Shown here in pieces: positions 1 to 8,865 of a stretch of 64,000 bases of DNA (position 1 is the stretch's first letter; every line of letters begins with the position of its first letter). Source of the DNA: a virus; IMG/VR virus record IMGVR_UViG_3300019763_000001, positions 62,001 through 126,000 of that record; one strand, written 5' to 3'. The translations under genes were made by a program, and so were the position numbers. Under the pieces are notes generated by a model, which saw only the letters and a program-made list of their open reading frames with translations, did not search any database and was not told the origin of the DNA.

Positions 1-21
1 GAAGTCTTTAAAAGTTGTCAT
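1..21 (-). CDS. 5' end of a leftward gene, rest outside window
   Basis: Seven codons (MTTFKDF) are visible before the window edge, so no function can be assigned. The start is supported by an SD-like GAGAG about nine bases upstream and by an exact late promoter at 79-86. The start codon lies inside the left arm of a 15-bp inverted repeat (17-31 with 93-107), which would hide it in read-through transcripts but not in transcripts starting at the late promoter. Confidence 0.6.
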
Positions 22-107
22 TAAAATTCTCTCTCGTTAGTGTTTATTATGTATATTCTTATATTTGGTCGATTGTAGTATTTATATAGTGTGAGAATTT
101 TAATGAC
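17..107. repeat. 15-bp inverted repeat flanking a late promoter
   Basis: Positions 17-31 and 93-107 are perfect reverse complements. The left arm contains the ATG of the leftward gene; the right arm lies upstream of the late promoter at 79-86. RNA initiated upstream could fold and cover the start codon, while RNA initiated at the late promoter lacks the right arm. The same design is known for T4 gene e (lysozyme) and soc; its action here is inferred. Confidence 0.6.
79..86 (-). promoter_or_regulatory. T4-type late promoter TATAAATA
   Basis: Exact match to the T4 late -10 element on the minus strand, about 60 bases upstream of the start of the leftward gene at 21. Confidence 0.75.
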
Positions 108-133
108 TTTGATGATTGTGCTTGTAATAACTC

Positions 134-325
134 TTACTCAATCTCTTTGATCACAACTACTGTGTCACGTTCGTCTATGCAGAAGGTTTTGGTGACTTCA
201 CATAACGCACATATCTTGCTTTCAGCTTTTTGTATTATTGTGATGCTATCAGTATCGTCTGTGATAGTTACTTCATACGTTTTCAATTTTCGTACTAACT
301 TTGTAGTATCTGTTGTTGTGTTCAT
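134..325 (-). CDS. hypothetical protein (63 aa)
   Basis: Small protein with a Lys-rich N-terminus, alternating Ile/Val/Thr stretches suggesting beta strands, and a CxxC pair near residue 39. An SD-like AGGAAGAG precedes the ATG. It is followed by the leftward late gene. No family recognised. Confidence 0.6.
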   Translation of the reverse strand: MNTTTDTTKLVRKLKTYEVTITDDTDSITIIQKAESKICALCEVTKTFCIDERDTVVVIKEIE

Positions 326-354
326 GACGTTTATCTCTTCCTGATTTTTAAGCT

Positions 355-395
355 TATAGTTTCAATTTTAAGCGAAAATGTAAACTATAGTTTCA
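355..395. repeat. short direct repeat upstream of the 63-aa gene
   Basis: The 10-mer tatagtttca occurs at 355-364 and 386-395, 31 bases apart, in the gap between two small genes; the second copy overlaps the stop of the gene at 393. It may be a regulator-binding pair or chance. Confidence 0.3.
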
Positions 396-845
396 TTTTT
401 GGATAATTCTCGCTAGGAAATCACTTAGCTGGTTTTTAAAATATGTTCCTTCATACTTTTCATCTCCGTAAATCTGCGAAACTTCAAATAGCAGATACAT
501 GCTATTGCATTTGTAGAATTTGTATTGAACACTATCATTCCCTTCTGTAAATGCATTAAAGCAAAAACTCTCGCCATCTCTTAGATTTTCTATCTCTTCA
601 AATATTTGATCTAAGTTTTCACCCCTTTCAAATAAGATACTGCACTTAACATTATTTTCGGAATTTGATGATCGTTCCCGTATCTCATCCACTAATACAG
701 ATACTGCATTATTCCACTGCTTCAATCGCCAGCTCCCTTTTCTTGAATTTGGAGCCTTCTTAATAGACTCCTCATATTTTTGAAAAATTTCTTCAACTGT
801 TTTATTTTTGATTTCGCGTAAACTGAAATTTGGAAAGTGTGCCAT
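393..845 (-). CDS. hypothetical protein (150 aa)
   Basis: Soluble protein with a charged, helical N-terminal half (residues 1-60, rich in Lys/Glu) and a mixed C-terminal half. The SD GGGGAT precedes the ATG. It ends in TGA and sits 17 bases after the gene at 863-1165, probably in one transcript. No family recognised. Confidence 0.65.
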   Translation of the reverse strand: MAHFPNFSLREIKNKTVEEIFQKYEESIKKAPNSRKGSWRLKQWNNAVSVLVDEIRERSSNSENNVKCSILFERGENLDQIFEEIENLRDGESFCFNAFTEGNDSVQYKFYKCNSMYLLFEVSQIYGDEKYEGTYFKNQLSDFLARIIQK

Positions 846-862
846 AGAATATCCCCTATTGG

Positions 863-1165
863 TTAAAATGTAACATGTCCACGTTCAGCAACAAGCGGCA
901 AATATCCGCCACCTGAAGTATGACGATTAAAAAGTTCAGACATGTTGATTGCTCCAACATATCGATCTATTTTTTCTATGTAAACGACAACGTACTGAGC
1001 TTGTTCATTTGCGTTGGGAGATAATTCAAAGTGGCGAGCGCATTCATCAGCCATTTCAGATATAGCTTTTTCGCAGCGTTCATATGATTTGTAAAATTTA
1101 TAGGGTGTTTTGGATTCTAATAACTTAGACTCTACGTGTGAGATGATGTGTTTGATGATGTTCAT
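863..1165 (-). CDS. hypothetical protein (100 aa)
   Basis: Small soluble protein, N-terminally helical with a Cys/Glu-rich centre and a C-terminal VAERGHVTF tail. The SD GAGG lies ten bases before the ATG. It is the first gene after the homing-endonuclease terminator and appears to be driven by the sigma70-type promoter at 1210-1238. Function unknown. Confidence 0.65.
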   Translation of the reverse strand: MNIIKHIISHVESKLLESKTPYKFYKSYERCEKAISEMADECARHFELSPNANEQAQYVVVYIEKIDRYVGAINMSELFNRHTSGGGYLPLVAERGHVTF

Positions 1166-1209
1166 AATGATTTAGCCTCAAGCTGTTTTGTTTAACTAAC
1201 TACAAACTA

Positions 1210-1238
1210 ATTATAGAAGAAGGGGCCGCGAAAAACAA
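1210..1238 (-). promoter_or_regulatory. sigma70-like promoter (TTGTTT-17-TATAAT)
   Basis: On the minus strand, TTGTTT (1238-1233) and a perfect TATAAT (1215-1210) are separated by exactly 17 bases, upstream of the gene at 863-1165. The promoter overlaps the terminator hairpin of the upstream endonuclease gene. Confidence 0.6.
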
Positions 1239-1246
1239 CCCCTTTT
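1216..1246 (-). terminator. hairpin terminator after the homing endonuclease
   Basis: AAGGGG (1244-1239) pairs with CCCCTT (1225-1220), followed by TCTTCT. The downstream T tract is imperfect, so termination may be partial. Confidence 0.5.
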
Positions 1247-1268
1247 GGTGAAATAATATCTGATTATT

Positions 1269-3494
1269 TTAAATTAAGAAAGATGAAATGTCATGAGTCG
1301 CATCATCATCTATTTTCTCATAGTTATCATTGATATATTCCCACTTAGTTAGACCGCCAGTAGGTATAGAATACCAATCAGAATCCTTCATATTTTCCCA
1401 CTCAGATAATGAAGGATCGTACTTATCACCAAGTATTCTTTTTAATGGAGTGCCATGTCTAAAGTTGAATTTATGTCTATCTTCGCCAGTGTACTTATTA
1501 ACGTATAGATGATCAGGCTTTACTCTATGAATAAATTCAAACTTAAGTATATCCTTATATAGCGCTCCATCTGACCACTCATCAAATGAAAACGTTATGA
1601 TAACTCTAGGGTTATTTGTTTTTAGGAAATACTTAAATAATTTTGAAGCACCTCCAACAACTCTAATATCATCTTTGACAGCAAATCTATTTAGATTATA
1701 TACGGTTTTATCTTCTTTAGGGACGCTCTTAAACCCCATTACCGATACAAGCTCTCCATCATAAACCAAACCATATCTTATCGGATCACCAGCTCCGCTA
1801 CCTGCAATATGGTTTTTATCCAAAAACTCTCTATAACTATTTTTATCAACTTCAATTATTTTAGTCTTCCTTGCATATATAGCTTTTGTTTTTAGCTTAT
1901 TGAACTTTGATAAAAGAATTGTTTCAACCACTTCTTTTCTATTATTCCAGTGATGTTCATGTATTAATGTATAGCCATCCTCTATAAGATTCTTAACCCA
2001 TTCACCATTATTTTTTCCAGTGGATTGGCGTGATGAGCTAGAAGTAGGAAGAAACTTTATCTTATGATCGATTAAATCATTTTCTTCTAGAAATTTTTGA
2101 AAAGTTAATTCATTATCACTGACAATAATAGAAGATGATGATTCCTTAAACTTATTGAAAAGTCTTCTAAGATAAAAGTTTGGTTGTCTATCAGTTTCTT
2201 TACACCACTTTCGTATATCGCTAATTTCCAACTTCTCTTTATCAGTAAGCTCTCTACCAACTTCTTTGAACATACATTCCATTTCGTGACGTGCACCCAT
2301 CTTTACACCACAATGTGTGCATGTATGTTTTTCTCTAGCTGGATTCATATGCTTTAGGCCTTTACCACCCTTAAAGCTTTTCTTCATTTCATCAACAACG
2401 TTTTCTTCTGTCAAATCAACGCCAAATCGAACAATTCTAGTTTTGAATTTACTAAGAAGATGTGAAATGGTAGAACCTTTATAACCATTTTTTACCTCTA
2501 TCTCATTTTTGACCAATATTGTAAACACAGGAATATACTTATCATCCAACTCTTCATCATTTTTAATTTTTAAAGCAAAGCAATTCTTTTCATGATTTTT
2601 TAAGTGAGCAAATTCTAAGCCGCAATGTTTACATATACCTTTCTTATCTTCTTTTATGCTTTCTTCTGTTGGGATAGCATCCGTCCACTTAGCATTTGGA
2701 TTTTCTTCAAAGCATTTTTCCAAACGTTTCTCATAATGTTTCAATGTTAAATTATTTTCTTTAACGTGTTTGATAAGTTTTCTAACTTCCAACAATTGAT
2801 CTTCTGTATAATCTTTTTTGTGCCATCTACAGTTATTCGGCGTTAATGATTTATGCTTTTCATGACACTTTTGGCAAAATTTTAGAGTTTCCTTCTTTCC
2901 ATACTTATGATGCTTTAGATTTGGATTTGAATCAAACTCTTCCAATGTAACCCACTTATATCCTCCAGAGTCTAAATCCAATGCATATATGTTTTCTTTA
3001 AAAATACAAGTAGATTCATGAATATCTTCATCAAAATCTTCTACGTTAATTGTTATAGGTTCGCCAGTTTCTTTTAGTATAACAGAGCGTCTACCTTCAC
3101 GAATTGCTTCATACCTTCCAGTTTCCTTATATTGTTTATATAAGTCTTTAGGTACAAACAAAGTTTTTCCTGTTCGTTTATCTCTTAGCGACATTCTATT
3201 ATTGAAAGGTGATGGAGCACCACCAATCATACTATTAAGACATAATGGATCTGTTAAAGTTAGAAAGTTAACTAATTCATATTCTTTATCCAACATCTCT
3301 TTTTCATTATCAAATCTATGAAGAATAGATTTGGTGAAGTTAGGATCTTTCTCTTTCTCTTCATTGAGAAGAGTTCCACCACTGCCCATATATTTTGTTA
3401 GGTTTTCGTTTGGTTTTTCTTTGTGTACACCAATATAGTATTTCCCAGTGTTTGGGAAATCTATTTTATATACAGTAAATAATTTATCTGTCAT
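1269..3494 (-). CDS. GIY-YIG / Vsr-like homing endonuclease
   Basis: Free-standing homing endonuclease of 741 residues. The N-terminus has a GIY-YIG-type motif (KYYIG, 18-22). Three Cys/His clusters follow that look like zinc fingers: C207/C210/C222/H225; C288/C291 with H301/C305; C392/C395 with H403/C407. Residues about 496-545 resemble the Vsr-like (EDxHD-type) nuclease domain of phage homing endonucleases, with E513 and HHW 514-516. The C-terminal part (about 545-720) is the GNAT-like segment that usually accompanies it. It sits directly downstream of the capsid gene and has its own sigma70-like promoter, unlike its late neighbours. Two potential nuclease domains in one chain are unusual; which one is active is unknown. 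Family assignment is from motif recognition only. Confidence 0.75.
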   Translation of the reverse strand: MTDKLFTVYKIDFPNTGKYYIGVHKEKPNENLTKYMGSGGTLLNEEKEKDPNFTKSILHRFDNEKEMLDKEYELVNFLTLTDPLCLNSMIGGAPSPFNNRMSLRDKRTGKTLFVPKDLYKQYKETGRYEAIREGRRSVILKETGEPITINVEDFDEDIHESTCIFKENIYALDLDSGGYKWVTLEEFDSNPNLKHHKYGKKETLKFCQKCHEKHKSLTPNNCRWHKKDYTEDQLLEVRKLIKHVKENNLTLKHYEKRLEKCFEENPNAKWTDAIPTEESIKEDKKGICKHCGLEFAHLKNHEKNCFALKIKNDEELDDKYIPVFTILVKNEIEVKNGYKGSTISHLLSKFKTRIVRFGVDLTEENVVDEMKKSFKGGKGLKHMNPAREKHTCTHCGVKMGARHEMECMFKEVGRELTDKEKLEISDIRKWCKETDRQPNFYLRRLFNKFKESSSSIIVSDNELTFQKFLEENDLIDHKIKFLPTSSSSRQSTGKNNGEWVKNLIEDGYTLIHEHHWNNRKEVVETILLSKFNKLKTKAIYARKTKIIEVDKNSYREFLDKNHIAGSGAGDPIRYGLVYDGELVSVMGFKSVPKEDKTVYNLNRFAVKDDIRVVGGASKLFKYFLKTNNPRVIITFSFDEWSDGALYKDILKFEFIHRVKPDHLYVNKYTGEDRHKFNFRHGTPLKRILGDKYDPSLSEWENMKDSDWYSIPTGGLTKWEYINDNYEKIDDDATHDISSFLI

Positions 3495-3539
3495 TGTCGC
3501 GATTCCTTAGATCTATCTTATAGTTATATTTAATAACGT

Positions 3540-3568
3540 ATTATACTTAACTTAAACTAAGTTTGCAA
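3540..3568 (-). promoter_or_regulatory. sigma70-like promoter (TTGCAA-17-TATAAT)
   Basis: TTGCAA (3568-3563) and a perfect TATAAT (3545-3540) on the minus strand are 17 bases apart, about 45 bases before the endonuclease ATG. This suggests early expression of the endonuclease, independent of the late capsid operon. Confidence 0.65.
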
Positions 3569-3660
3569 CAATATATTTAAGAAATATTTTATGTCATGTA
3601 AGATGAATTTTTAAAGAAGGGGTGTATGAAGGGCTTATAGTATTAGAAATTCAAGACAAT

Positions 3661-3690
3661 AAAAAAGGTGATGCATTTCTGCACCACCCT
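3661..3690 (-). terminator. terminator after major capsid gene
   Basis: Nine-base stem (3688-3680 with 3675-3667, one G-U) closed by a GAAA tetraloop and followed on the minus strand by six Ts. It lies 100 bases past the gp23 stop and separates the capsid operon from the homing endonuclease. The rest of 3495-3790 holds only the endonuclease promoter and leader. Confidence 0.85.
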
Positions 3691-3790
3691 TTAAAGTTAA
3701 GTAAAGTTCCTAATCACTGTTTATAGATGTTAGATAAAATATCCAAACACCGCTAGAAGCCTTATAAGACAAGTGATCCGAAACTTAGCT

Positions 3791-5140
3791 TTAGGCAAGA
3801 TTTCTTATTACGGCCTTACGAAAATACGAGTTTTCGCTCTGCCCAAAACCAAGACCAGCTTTTGGAGTTTGTGCACCAGCAACAAGATCATGGGAAACAT
3901 ATGGGTTAGCAACAAGACCTGAACGATGCTTCATACCTTTAGAAGGCTGGTAGCTGTTACTATCAACGCCATCATAAATTTCCAAAGCAACGTATGGGCA
4001 GTAGAAAGCACCTGCGTCCATTGCACTTGCACCTTTATAACCAACAACCCAGTAGTCAGTAGATGCGAACGGATCAACATAAACTTTCAAGCCAGTTGGA
4101 GTGGTACCAACAAACAATGCACCTGTTTCATCAACAGTTTTACCAGTAATACCCGCTGAAGTCATAAAGCCCTGATCGGAAAGGATACCAGCCATTGCCA
4201 TTGCAGAAGCAATGTTAGCAGAAGTAACCACAAAGTTGCCTTTACCACGACGTGTTTCGCGAGCAATTTTAGTAGCTGCCAATTCCATGAACCAGAAAAG
4301 AGTACGATGCCTTTCTGCCATCCAACGACCATCTGTATCAATAGCCATATCGATAATACCAGCAGTTGTTACACCTTGGTCTTCAATCTTAGCTGAGATA
4401 GCCATTTTACGCATATGATACTGGTTAAGTTCAGCAATCATTTCCTGAGCCATGATGTCACCCAGAATTTTCTCTGCGTCCAAACCATGTACTGCTCGCA
4501 AATCCTGCTCGATCTCTCGAGTCCATGAAGAACGGAGACCCATACCTTCCGCAGAAACAGTTTGCTTCTCAATTGAGAAACTCATTTCTTTCCAAGCTGC
4601 AATACCAGCTGTTGCAGTACCCAACAATTCAAGCTCTGCGGTTGTGTACATTGTACCAACTGATGTACCAACGGCTGGAACACCAGCACCGAGTGCGTTA
4701 GCAGCAAAACCTGAAGTATCACCACCTTGTGTACCTGTCATTGCATGAGCTGAATTAGGCTCTTCAACAAGCGCTTCATCACCACCCTGAGCATTATAGC
4801 GGGAGCGAAGTGCAAACATCTGTTGATCTGGGGCGCGCATTGGCTGAACACCAAAGATATCAAATGCAAGTAGATTAGGAGCAGCGCGACGAGCCATATT
4901 CATAAGAATTGGTGACCATGTAGCTAGTGGAGAATTACCACCTGTTACACCAACTGCAGTATTTGATGGATCAGCAGCTTCCGAAATTTCAATTTTAGCG
5001 TCAAGATTGTCTTTCAACCATTTAGCTTGGTTTTCCAACATTACGGAAACAACGTCTGTTTTTGACATAGCTAGAGAAGATGGAATCTCAGCTTCCTGAA
5101 CTGCACCCCAAGCTTTCTTTTGTTCTTCTGTTAATAGCAT
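3791..5140 (-). CDS. gp23: major capsid protein gp23
   Basis: Hexamer-forming shell protein of the T4-like head, 449 residues (T4 gp23 is 521). Recognised by the conserved block around residues 85-110 (RRAAPNLLAFDIFGVQPM), which closely matches T4 gp23. The prohead protease gp21 should remove the N-terminal peptide: the motif ISE followed by Ala at residues 52-55 fits its (L/I)xE rule and sits just before the mature-shell sequence, as in T4. Preceded by a late promoter at 5193-5200 and an SD (GAGG), and ended by a strong terminator. No gp24-like vertex gene is seen in the window. Confidence 0.97.
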   Translation of the reverse strand: MLLTEEQKKAWGAVQEAEIPSSLAMSKTDVVSVMLENQAKWLKDNLDAKIEISEAADPSNTAVGVTGGNSPLATWSPILMNMARRAAPNLLAFDIFGVQPMRAPDQQMFALRSRYNAQGGDEALVEEPNSAHAMTGTQGGDTSGFAANALGAGVPAVGTSVGTMYTTAELELLGTATAGIAAWKEMSFSIEKQTVSAEGMGLRSSWTREIEQDLRAVHGLDAEKILGDIMAQEMIAELNQYHMRKMAISAKIEDQGVTTAGIIDMAIDTDGRWMAERHRTLFWFMELAATKIARETRRGKGNFVVTSANIASAMAMAGILSDQGFMTSAGITGKTVDETGALFVGTTPTGLKVYVDPFASTDYWVVGYKGASAMDAGAFYCPYVALEIYDGVDSNSYQPSKGMKHRSGLVANPYVSHDLVAGAQTPKAGLGFGQSENSYFRKAVIRNLA

Positions 5141-5192
5141 GATTTAAAATCCTCAATAAAATAAATAATCGCTTAAAACCTTATATATGATT

Positions 5193-5200
5193 TATTTATA
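5193..5200 (-). promoter_or_regulatory. late promoter TATAAATA of gp23
   Basis: Exact T4 late element on the minus strand, 53 bases before the gp23 ATG. Confidence 0.85.
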
Positions 5201-5243
5201 TAAGGTAAAAACTTTTAAAGAATATTAGTTATATAAGTTGATA

Positions 5244-5984
5244 TTATTTTTTAGGTAGCAAAGCTTCTAAAAGATCCTGATGTTCAAAATGTTTTGAGTC
5301 AACTTCTTTTACATCACTATCTTTTTCATCTTTATCTTTTTCATCACCGTCTTTTTCATCTTTATCTTTTTCATCACCGTCTTTTTCCATACCTTTACTC
5401 TCAGATACAAAATCAACAAGTGTTTCAACTTTTTGCTTATACTCTTCATTAGACTCAAAGATCATGCCTTTTAATAGCGTTTCGATCTTTTCCTGTTTTG
5501 CTTCTGAAACATTTGCAGTTGCTACCGCAAAAATATTTTCGCGAGCTTGTGCATTAAGTTCTTTCAAAGCCTTTTGTTCAGAGATGATTGTTTCATCTAA
5601 ACGTGAACGTAGTTGTTCATTTTCAGCTTCTAAAGATTCAACAAGATCTTCCTTACCTTCTGGAACATTGATTGAATTTTCTTGCAGTGTTGCAACAACA
5701 CCTTCAATTAGCGCTTCTGCTAGTTCTACTTTGATTGTAGAATCAATTGCCAATGCATTTTCAGCTAGATATTTGTCAGCAGCTGTTTCAAGGAATGTTG
5801 CTACAGTTTCTACTAGCTCTTCGTGATCACCCTGTAGAGACTCTTGCAATTGTTCTTTTTGTTCTTCAAGTTTCGCTTGAGCTATTTCACTAGCAGCTGC
5901 TTCAAGAACAGTTGTTAATTTTGCTTTGAAATCCTCTGGTAATTCACCTTTGGATTCGAGCATTTGAATGATTTCTTCAAACAT
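5244..5984 (-). CDS. gp22: prohead core scaffold protein gp22
   Basis: Internal scaffold of the prohead, assigned from its place between gp21 and gp23 and its character: 246 residues, almost entirely helical, rich in Glu/Ala/Leu, coiled-coil-like. Near the C-terminus (about 199-228) is a low-complexity DEKDKDEKDGD tract encoded by a 30-base DNA unit repeated twice (about 5310-5388), an expansion-prone element. T4 gp22 is 269 residues and is degraded by gp21 during maturation. SD TAGGAGT precedes the ATG; late promoter at 6041-6048. Confidence 0.9.
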   Translation of the reverse strand: MFEEIIQMLESKGELPEDFKAKLTTVLEAAASEIAQAKLEEQKEQLQESLQGDHEELVETVATFLETAADKYLAENALAIDSTIKVELAEALIEGVVATLQENSINVPEGKEDLVESLEAENEQLRSRLDETIISEQKALKELNAQARENIFAVATANVSEAKQEKIETLLKGMIFESNEEYKQKVETLVDFVSESKGMEKDGDEKDKDEKDGDEKDKDEKDSDVKEVDSKHFEHQDLLEALLPKK

Positions 5985-6040
5985 TCCGATTACTCCTAAA
6001 AATTAAAAAAATTAATATATCAATTCTATACATATAACTT

Positions 6041-6048
6041 TATTTATA
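6041..6048 (-). promoter_or_regulatory. late promoter TATAAATA of gp22
   Basis: Exact T4 late element, about 57 bases upstream of the gp22 ATG, overlapping nothing but the short gp21-gp22 gap. Confidence 0.85.
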
Positions 6049-6066
6049 TATGCTTAAAAATTAATA

Positions 6067-6729
6067 TCATTTATTACCTGAAATAAAGGATTCTACAGCG
6101 TGCAGAAACTTATCTCTATCTAACTCTAGAATAGGTTTATTTGAATTTGATTTAACCCATACCCCAGTAGATTCGTTTAATTCCCACTCATCTAACGATT
6201 CTCTAACTAAATTCTGATAAGCTCCTGGCATTCCAGGATTAGTAACAGAGTCAATTGCGTTAATTAGCAATCCTGGACACACATCAAAAGATCCACGTCT
6301 TTTTTTGGACTCCTTTAGTTTTCCTAATGCGCGTAAAGACATTGCACTAGGATAACCCTCTTCAAGTAAAGCTGCTAGCATTGCGCCCTCTGGCATATTT
6401 TCCAATACTTTAGCTTTACCCATTAGTCTATTGCTTTCCCAATAAAGTTCTTGAATCATTACAGCGGCTTTAGATCTTTTTACCATAGGATAATCTGGAT
6501 GATCCATTTCTCCTAATGCTGTTCTCGAATCGATATATTCTGAAATATATCTTTCAACGGATGGACCTAAAACAGTATCTAAGTCATAATATCTATTATT
6601 GTTATTGATAACATTTGCTACACCAAAACAACCTTCAATAAATAAAGACTTTTTACCTGTTTTACCATCTGTTTCATGCAATAATTCGATAGTTTGGGAA
6701 TAATCAGATTCTTGTATTAGGACTGTCAT
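6067..6729 (-). CDS. gp21: prohead core protease gp21
   Basis: Serine protease that cleaves gp22, gp23 and other core proteins during head maturation. 220 residues (T4 gp21 is 212). The herpesvirus/T4-type protease signatures are visible: GEMDHP with H77 and AMSLRALG with S131 as probable nucleophile. The ATG overlaps the TAA of the upstream 91-residue gene (TAATG), suggesting coupled translation. Part of the portal-core-protease-scaffold-capsid operon. Confidence 0.95.
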   Translation of the reverse strand: MTVLIQESDYSQTIELLHETDGKTGKKSLFIEGCFGVANVINNNNRYYDLDTVLGPSVERYISEYIDSRTALGEMDHPDYPMVKRSKAAVMIQELYWESNRLMGKAKVLENMPEGAMLAALLEEGYPSAMSLRALGKLKESKKRRGSFDVCPGLLINAIDSVTNPGMPGAYQNLVRESLDEWELNESTGVWVKSNSNKPILELDRDKFLHAVESFISGNK

Positions 6730-7004
6730 TATTTGATACCCATTTGCTCTCGTTTCTTTTTAGCTTTGTTAGCCTTTCTAGCGATTTTAGCTTTATACCC
6801 TTCACCGCTTGCATGTTTTGTTTTAACTGATTGCCTTATCGATTTAGTTTTTGAAATCTTTTCTGATCCTGAAATCTTTACACATTTTCCGTCAGATAAT
6901 TTAAACCCAGCTGGACAAACTTTTTTCTTCCTAACTTCGCCTTTAGAGTTAACTTTCTTGACAATTTTTTCAGCAATGATTTCACCAAAATTTTCAATTG
7001 CCAT
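6729..7004 (-). CDS. putative prohead core protein, Lys-rich (91 aa)
   Basis: Basic protein; the C-terminal half is mainly Lys/Arg/Ala/Ser. Residues 30-43 carry a CPAGFKLSDGKCV motif found in small T4-like proteins between portal and protease. The position matches the T4 core genes 67/68, so an internal prohead role is likely by context, not by sequence identity. SD AAGGTGA precedes the ATG; TAATG overlap with gp21. Confidence 0.65.
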   Translation of the reverse strand: MAIENFGEIIAEKIVKKVNSKGEVRKKKVCPAGFKLSDGKCVKISGSEKISKTKSIRQSVKTKHASGEGYKAKIARKANKAKKKREQMGIK

Positions 7005-7007
7005 GAT

Positions 7008-7187
7008 TCATTCACCTTCAGGTTTAGCAACGACTGATTGAGCAATCGCTGTTCTACCAGAATCAATTGATTGTTGTATGCAAGTGCTTAATGTTGTATT
7101 GATCGTATCTTGAGCTGCTGACATTTGACCTGATGCAACTTGTGATACGATAGTTCTAGCTGATGCAATAAAATCTTTACGTTCCAT
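7008..7187 (-). CDS. small prohead core protein, gp67/gp68-like position (59 aa)
   Basis: A 59-residue ORF (begins MERKDFIASA, ends VVAKPEGE) rich in Ala/Ser/Gln and helical. Its ATG overlaps the portal TAA (TAATG) and it ends three bases before the next ATG, so it sits tightly in the operon. An SD-like AGAGGAA lies inside the end of gp20. Position equals T4 gene 67 (prohead core). Product assignment is by context. Confidence 0.65.
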   Translation of the reverse strand: MERKDFIASARTIVSQVASGQMSAAQDTINTTLSTCIQQSIDSGRTAIAQSVVAKPEGE

Positions 7188-8788
7188 TATTGTTCCTCTT
7201 TATTTGATTGCGAAGGTGAATCATCATCTGAAGTATCATCCTCATCATCAACACCATATTCTTTACGTTCTCTTTTGATTTGATCGTTCATTTCTTTAAT
7301 TTCATTATCTGTGAAATTGAATATAGCTTTGAATAGATATTGTCGTGATAAGTACTTTCCTTCAAGTTCTTGTGCATCATTTAAAATGCTTATTCTTTCT
7401 TGTAATGTATTTAATTTACGCTGTTCTACAATTATAGAGCTTTCGTTCCATATGAAAGATATATCACTTTCAATCTCCAACCAATCATCTTCATCGAGTA
7501 ATCCTGATAAAATCAATTGAGTTTTCAAAAGGTTTTTGAACAGTATTTCAAATGACTTACGTTCTCTTCTAATGAATTTCGAGAATGTCAATTCTTCTTG
7601 AGTTAACTCTGTAATATCACCACCGAATGATATACCTGCATTTGTCATAACCCTATTAAGAGGAATGCCTAATGATTTATATAAACGCTCTTTAAAGAAC
7701 TGTAGATGATTTGTTTCACCTAAATTATCAGCTCCTGGTAATTGTTCGATTTTTGTACCTTTGCCATTTGATGTTGGTAGCCAATAATTCTGCGTCATCG
7801 TCATCTTGAACGCATCATCTTCAACCTTACCTGTAGCAACATTGTATTTGATATCTGTTTTATATTTATTCATAATATCTTTGACGTATTTTTCAGCTTT
7901 ATTTGACTGTAAACCGCCAGTATCGATATGAAAAGCTAGCCTTTCGGGTGCTCTTGATAGTGCATATATAACATGTGAATCTAATAATCCCATATATTGA
8001 TTCACAGGCTTTCTTGCTTTATCAAGCTTAGATAAAATTATGTTACTCTTAGCTGTAGATAATCCGCTGTGAATGAATACTGTTGATGCATCTGTTAGTT
8101 TAAAAGCTTTTTGAAAAGCAGATGACGAAAAAGAAGCCATTGACATTTGCTGTTCATTTTCTTTATGAATAGAAACATCATATATAAACCCTTTCTCTCT
8201 ACTAACAACCTTTTCATGATGCGTTGTAGGGTCTAATTCTTTTTTAACAAAAGAAACAGGGCTAATACATCTAGGATCTAAAATAACTAAACTTTGAATC
8301 CCTTCTTTCACTTGATTAATGTCAACAACCTTATAAACGTACAATCTACCATCAATATACTTCTGTCTAACGATAGTATGTGGATCATCTGACCATCCTA
8401 GCTTTTTAAACAAGTAGTTCATAGAATCGATGATTTTTTCTTTTAACTCTTTTGACAGTTCTGTGCAATTCGACAAATCAAGTTCAACGGCATTTGCATC
8501 ATCATCAGCAGATACAATGGAATCTACAATTTGGGTTATGGCTTCATCAACTTCTGGTACTCTTGCTAACTCTCGGTAAGAATTTATGAGTTCTTTGACA
8601 GTTGTTATAACTGGTGACATATCTAACGTTGACCTAGTTTGACTAGCATCAACATCAATGTTTGTATATCCATCTTCACGAGGTGGTTCAATAAAGTCAG
8701 CACGTTTGAAGAGCTTTTCTTCTTGCCTATCAGATGGATGGATTATCTCTACACCCCTCTGTGATCTTTTGTCTTCAAAATCAAACAT
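7187..8788 (-). CDS. gp20: portal vertex protein gp20
   Basis: Dodecameric portal through which DNA is packaged and the neck attaches. 533 residues (T4 gp20: 524). The conserved portal segment YRELARVPEVDEAITQIV lies near residue 70, followed by the KYIDGRLYVYKVVD segment. The C-terminus is acidic. Good SD (GGAG) ten bases before the ATG. Promoter variant AATAAATA at 8866-8873; heads the head-assembly operon through gp23. Confidence 0.95.
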   Translation of the reverse strand: MFDFEDKRSQRGVEIIHPSDRQEEKLFKRADFIEPPREDGYTNIDVDASQTRSTLDMSPVITTVKELINSYRELARVPEVDEAITQIVDSIVSADDDANAVELDLSNCTELSKELKEKIIDSMNYLFKKLGWSDDPHTIVRQKYIDGRLYVYKVVDINQVKEGIQSLVILDPRCISPVSFVKKELDPTTHHEKVVSREKGFIYDVSIHKENEQQMSMASFSSSAFQKAFKLTDASTVFIHSGLSTAKSNIILSKLDKARKPVNQYMGLLDSHVIYALSRAPERLAFHIDTGGLQSNKAEKYVKDIMNKYKTDIKYNVATGKVEDDAFKMTMTQNYWLPTSNGKGTKIEQLPGADNLGETNHLQFFKERLYKSLGIPLNRVMTNAGISFGGDITELTQEELTFSKFIRRERKSFEILFKNLLKTQLILSGLLDEDDWLEIESDISFIWNESSIIVEQRKLNTLQERISILNDAQELEGKYLSRQYLFKAIFNFTDNEIKEMNDQIKRERKEYGVDDEDDTSDDDSPSQSNKEEQ

Positions 8789-8865
8789 GTCTAAATTTCT
8801 CCAATTTTTAAAAATGTAAATTGGTACATGTATAAAAACCTTAAAATTTTATACATCTAACAACT

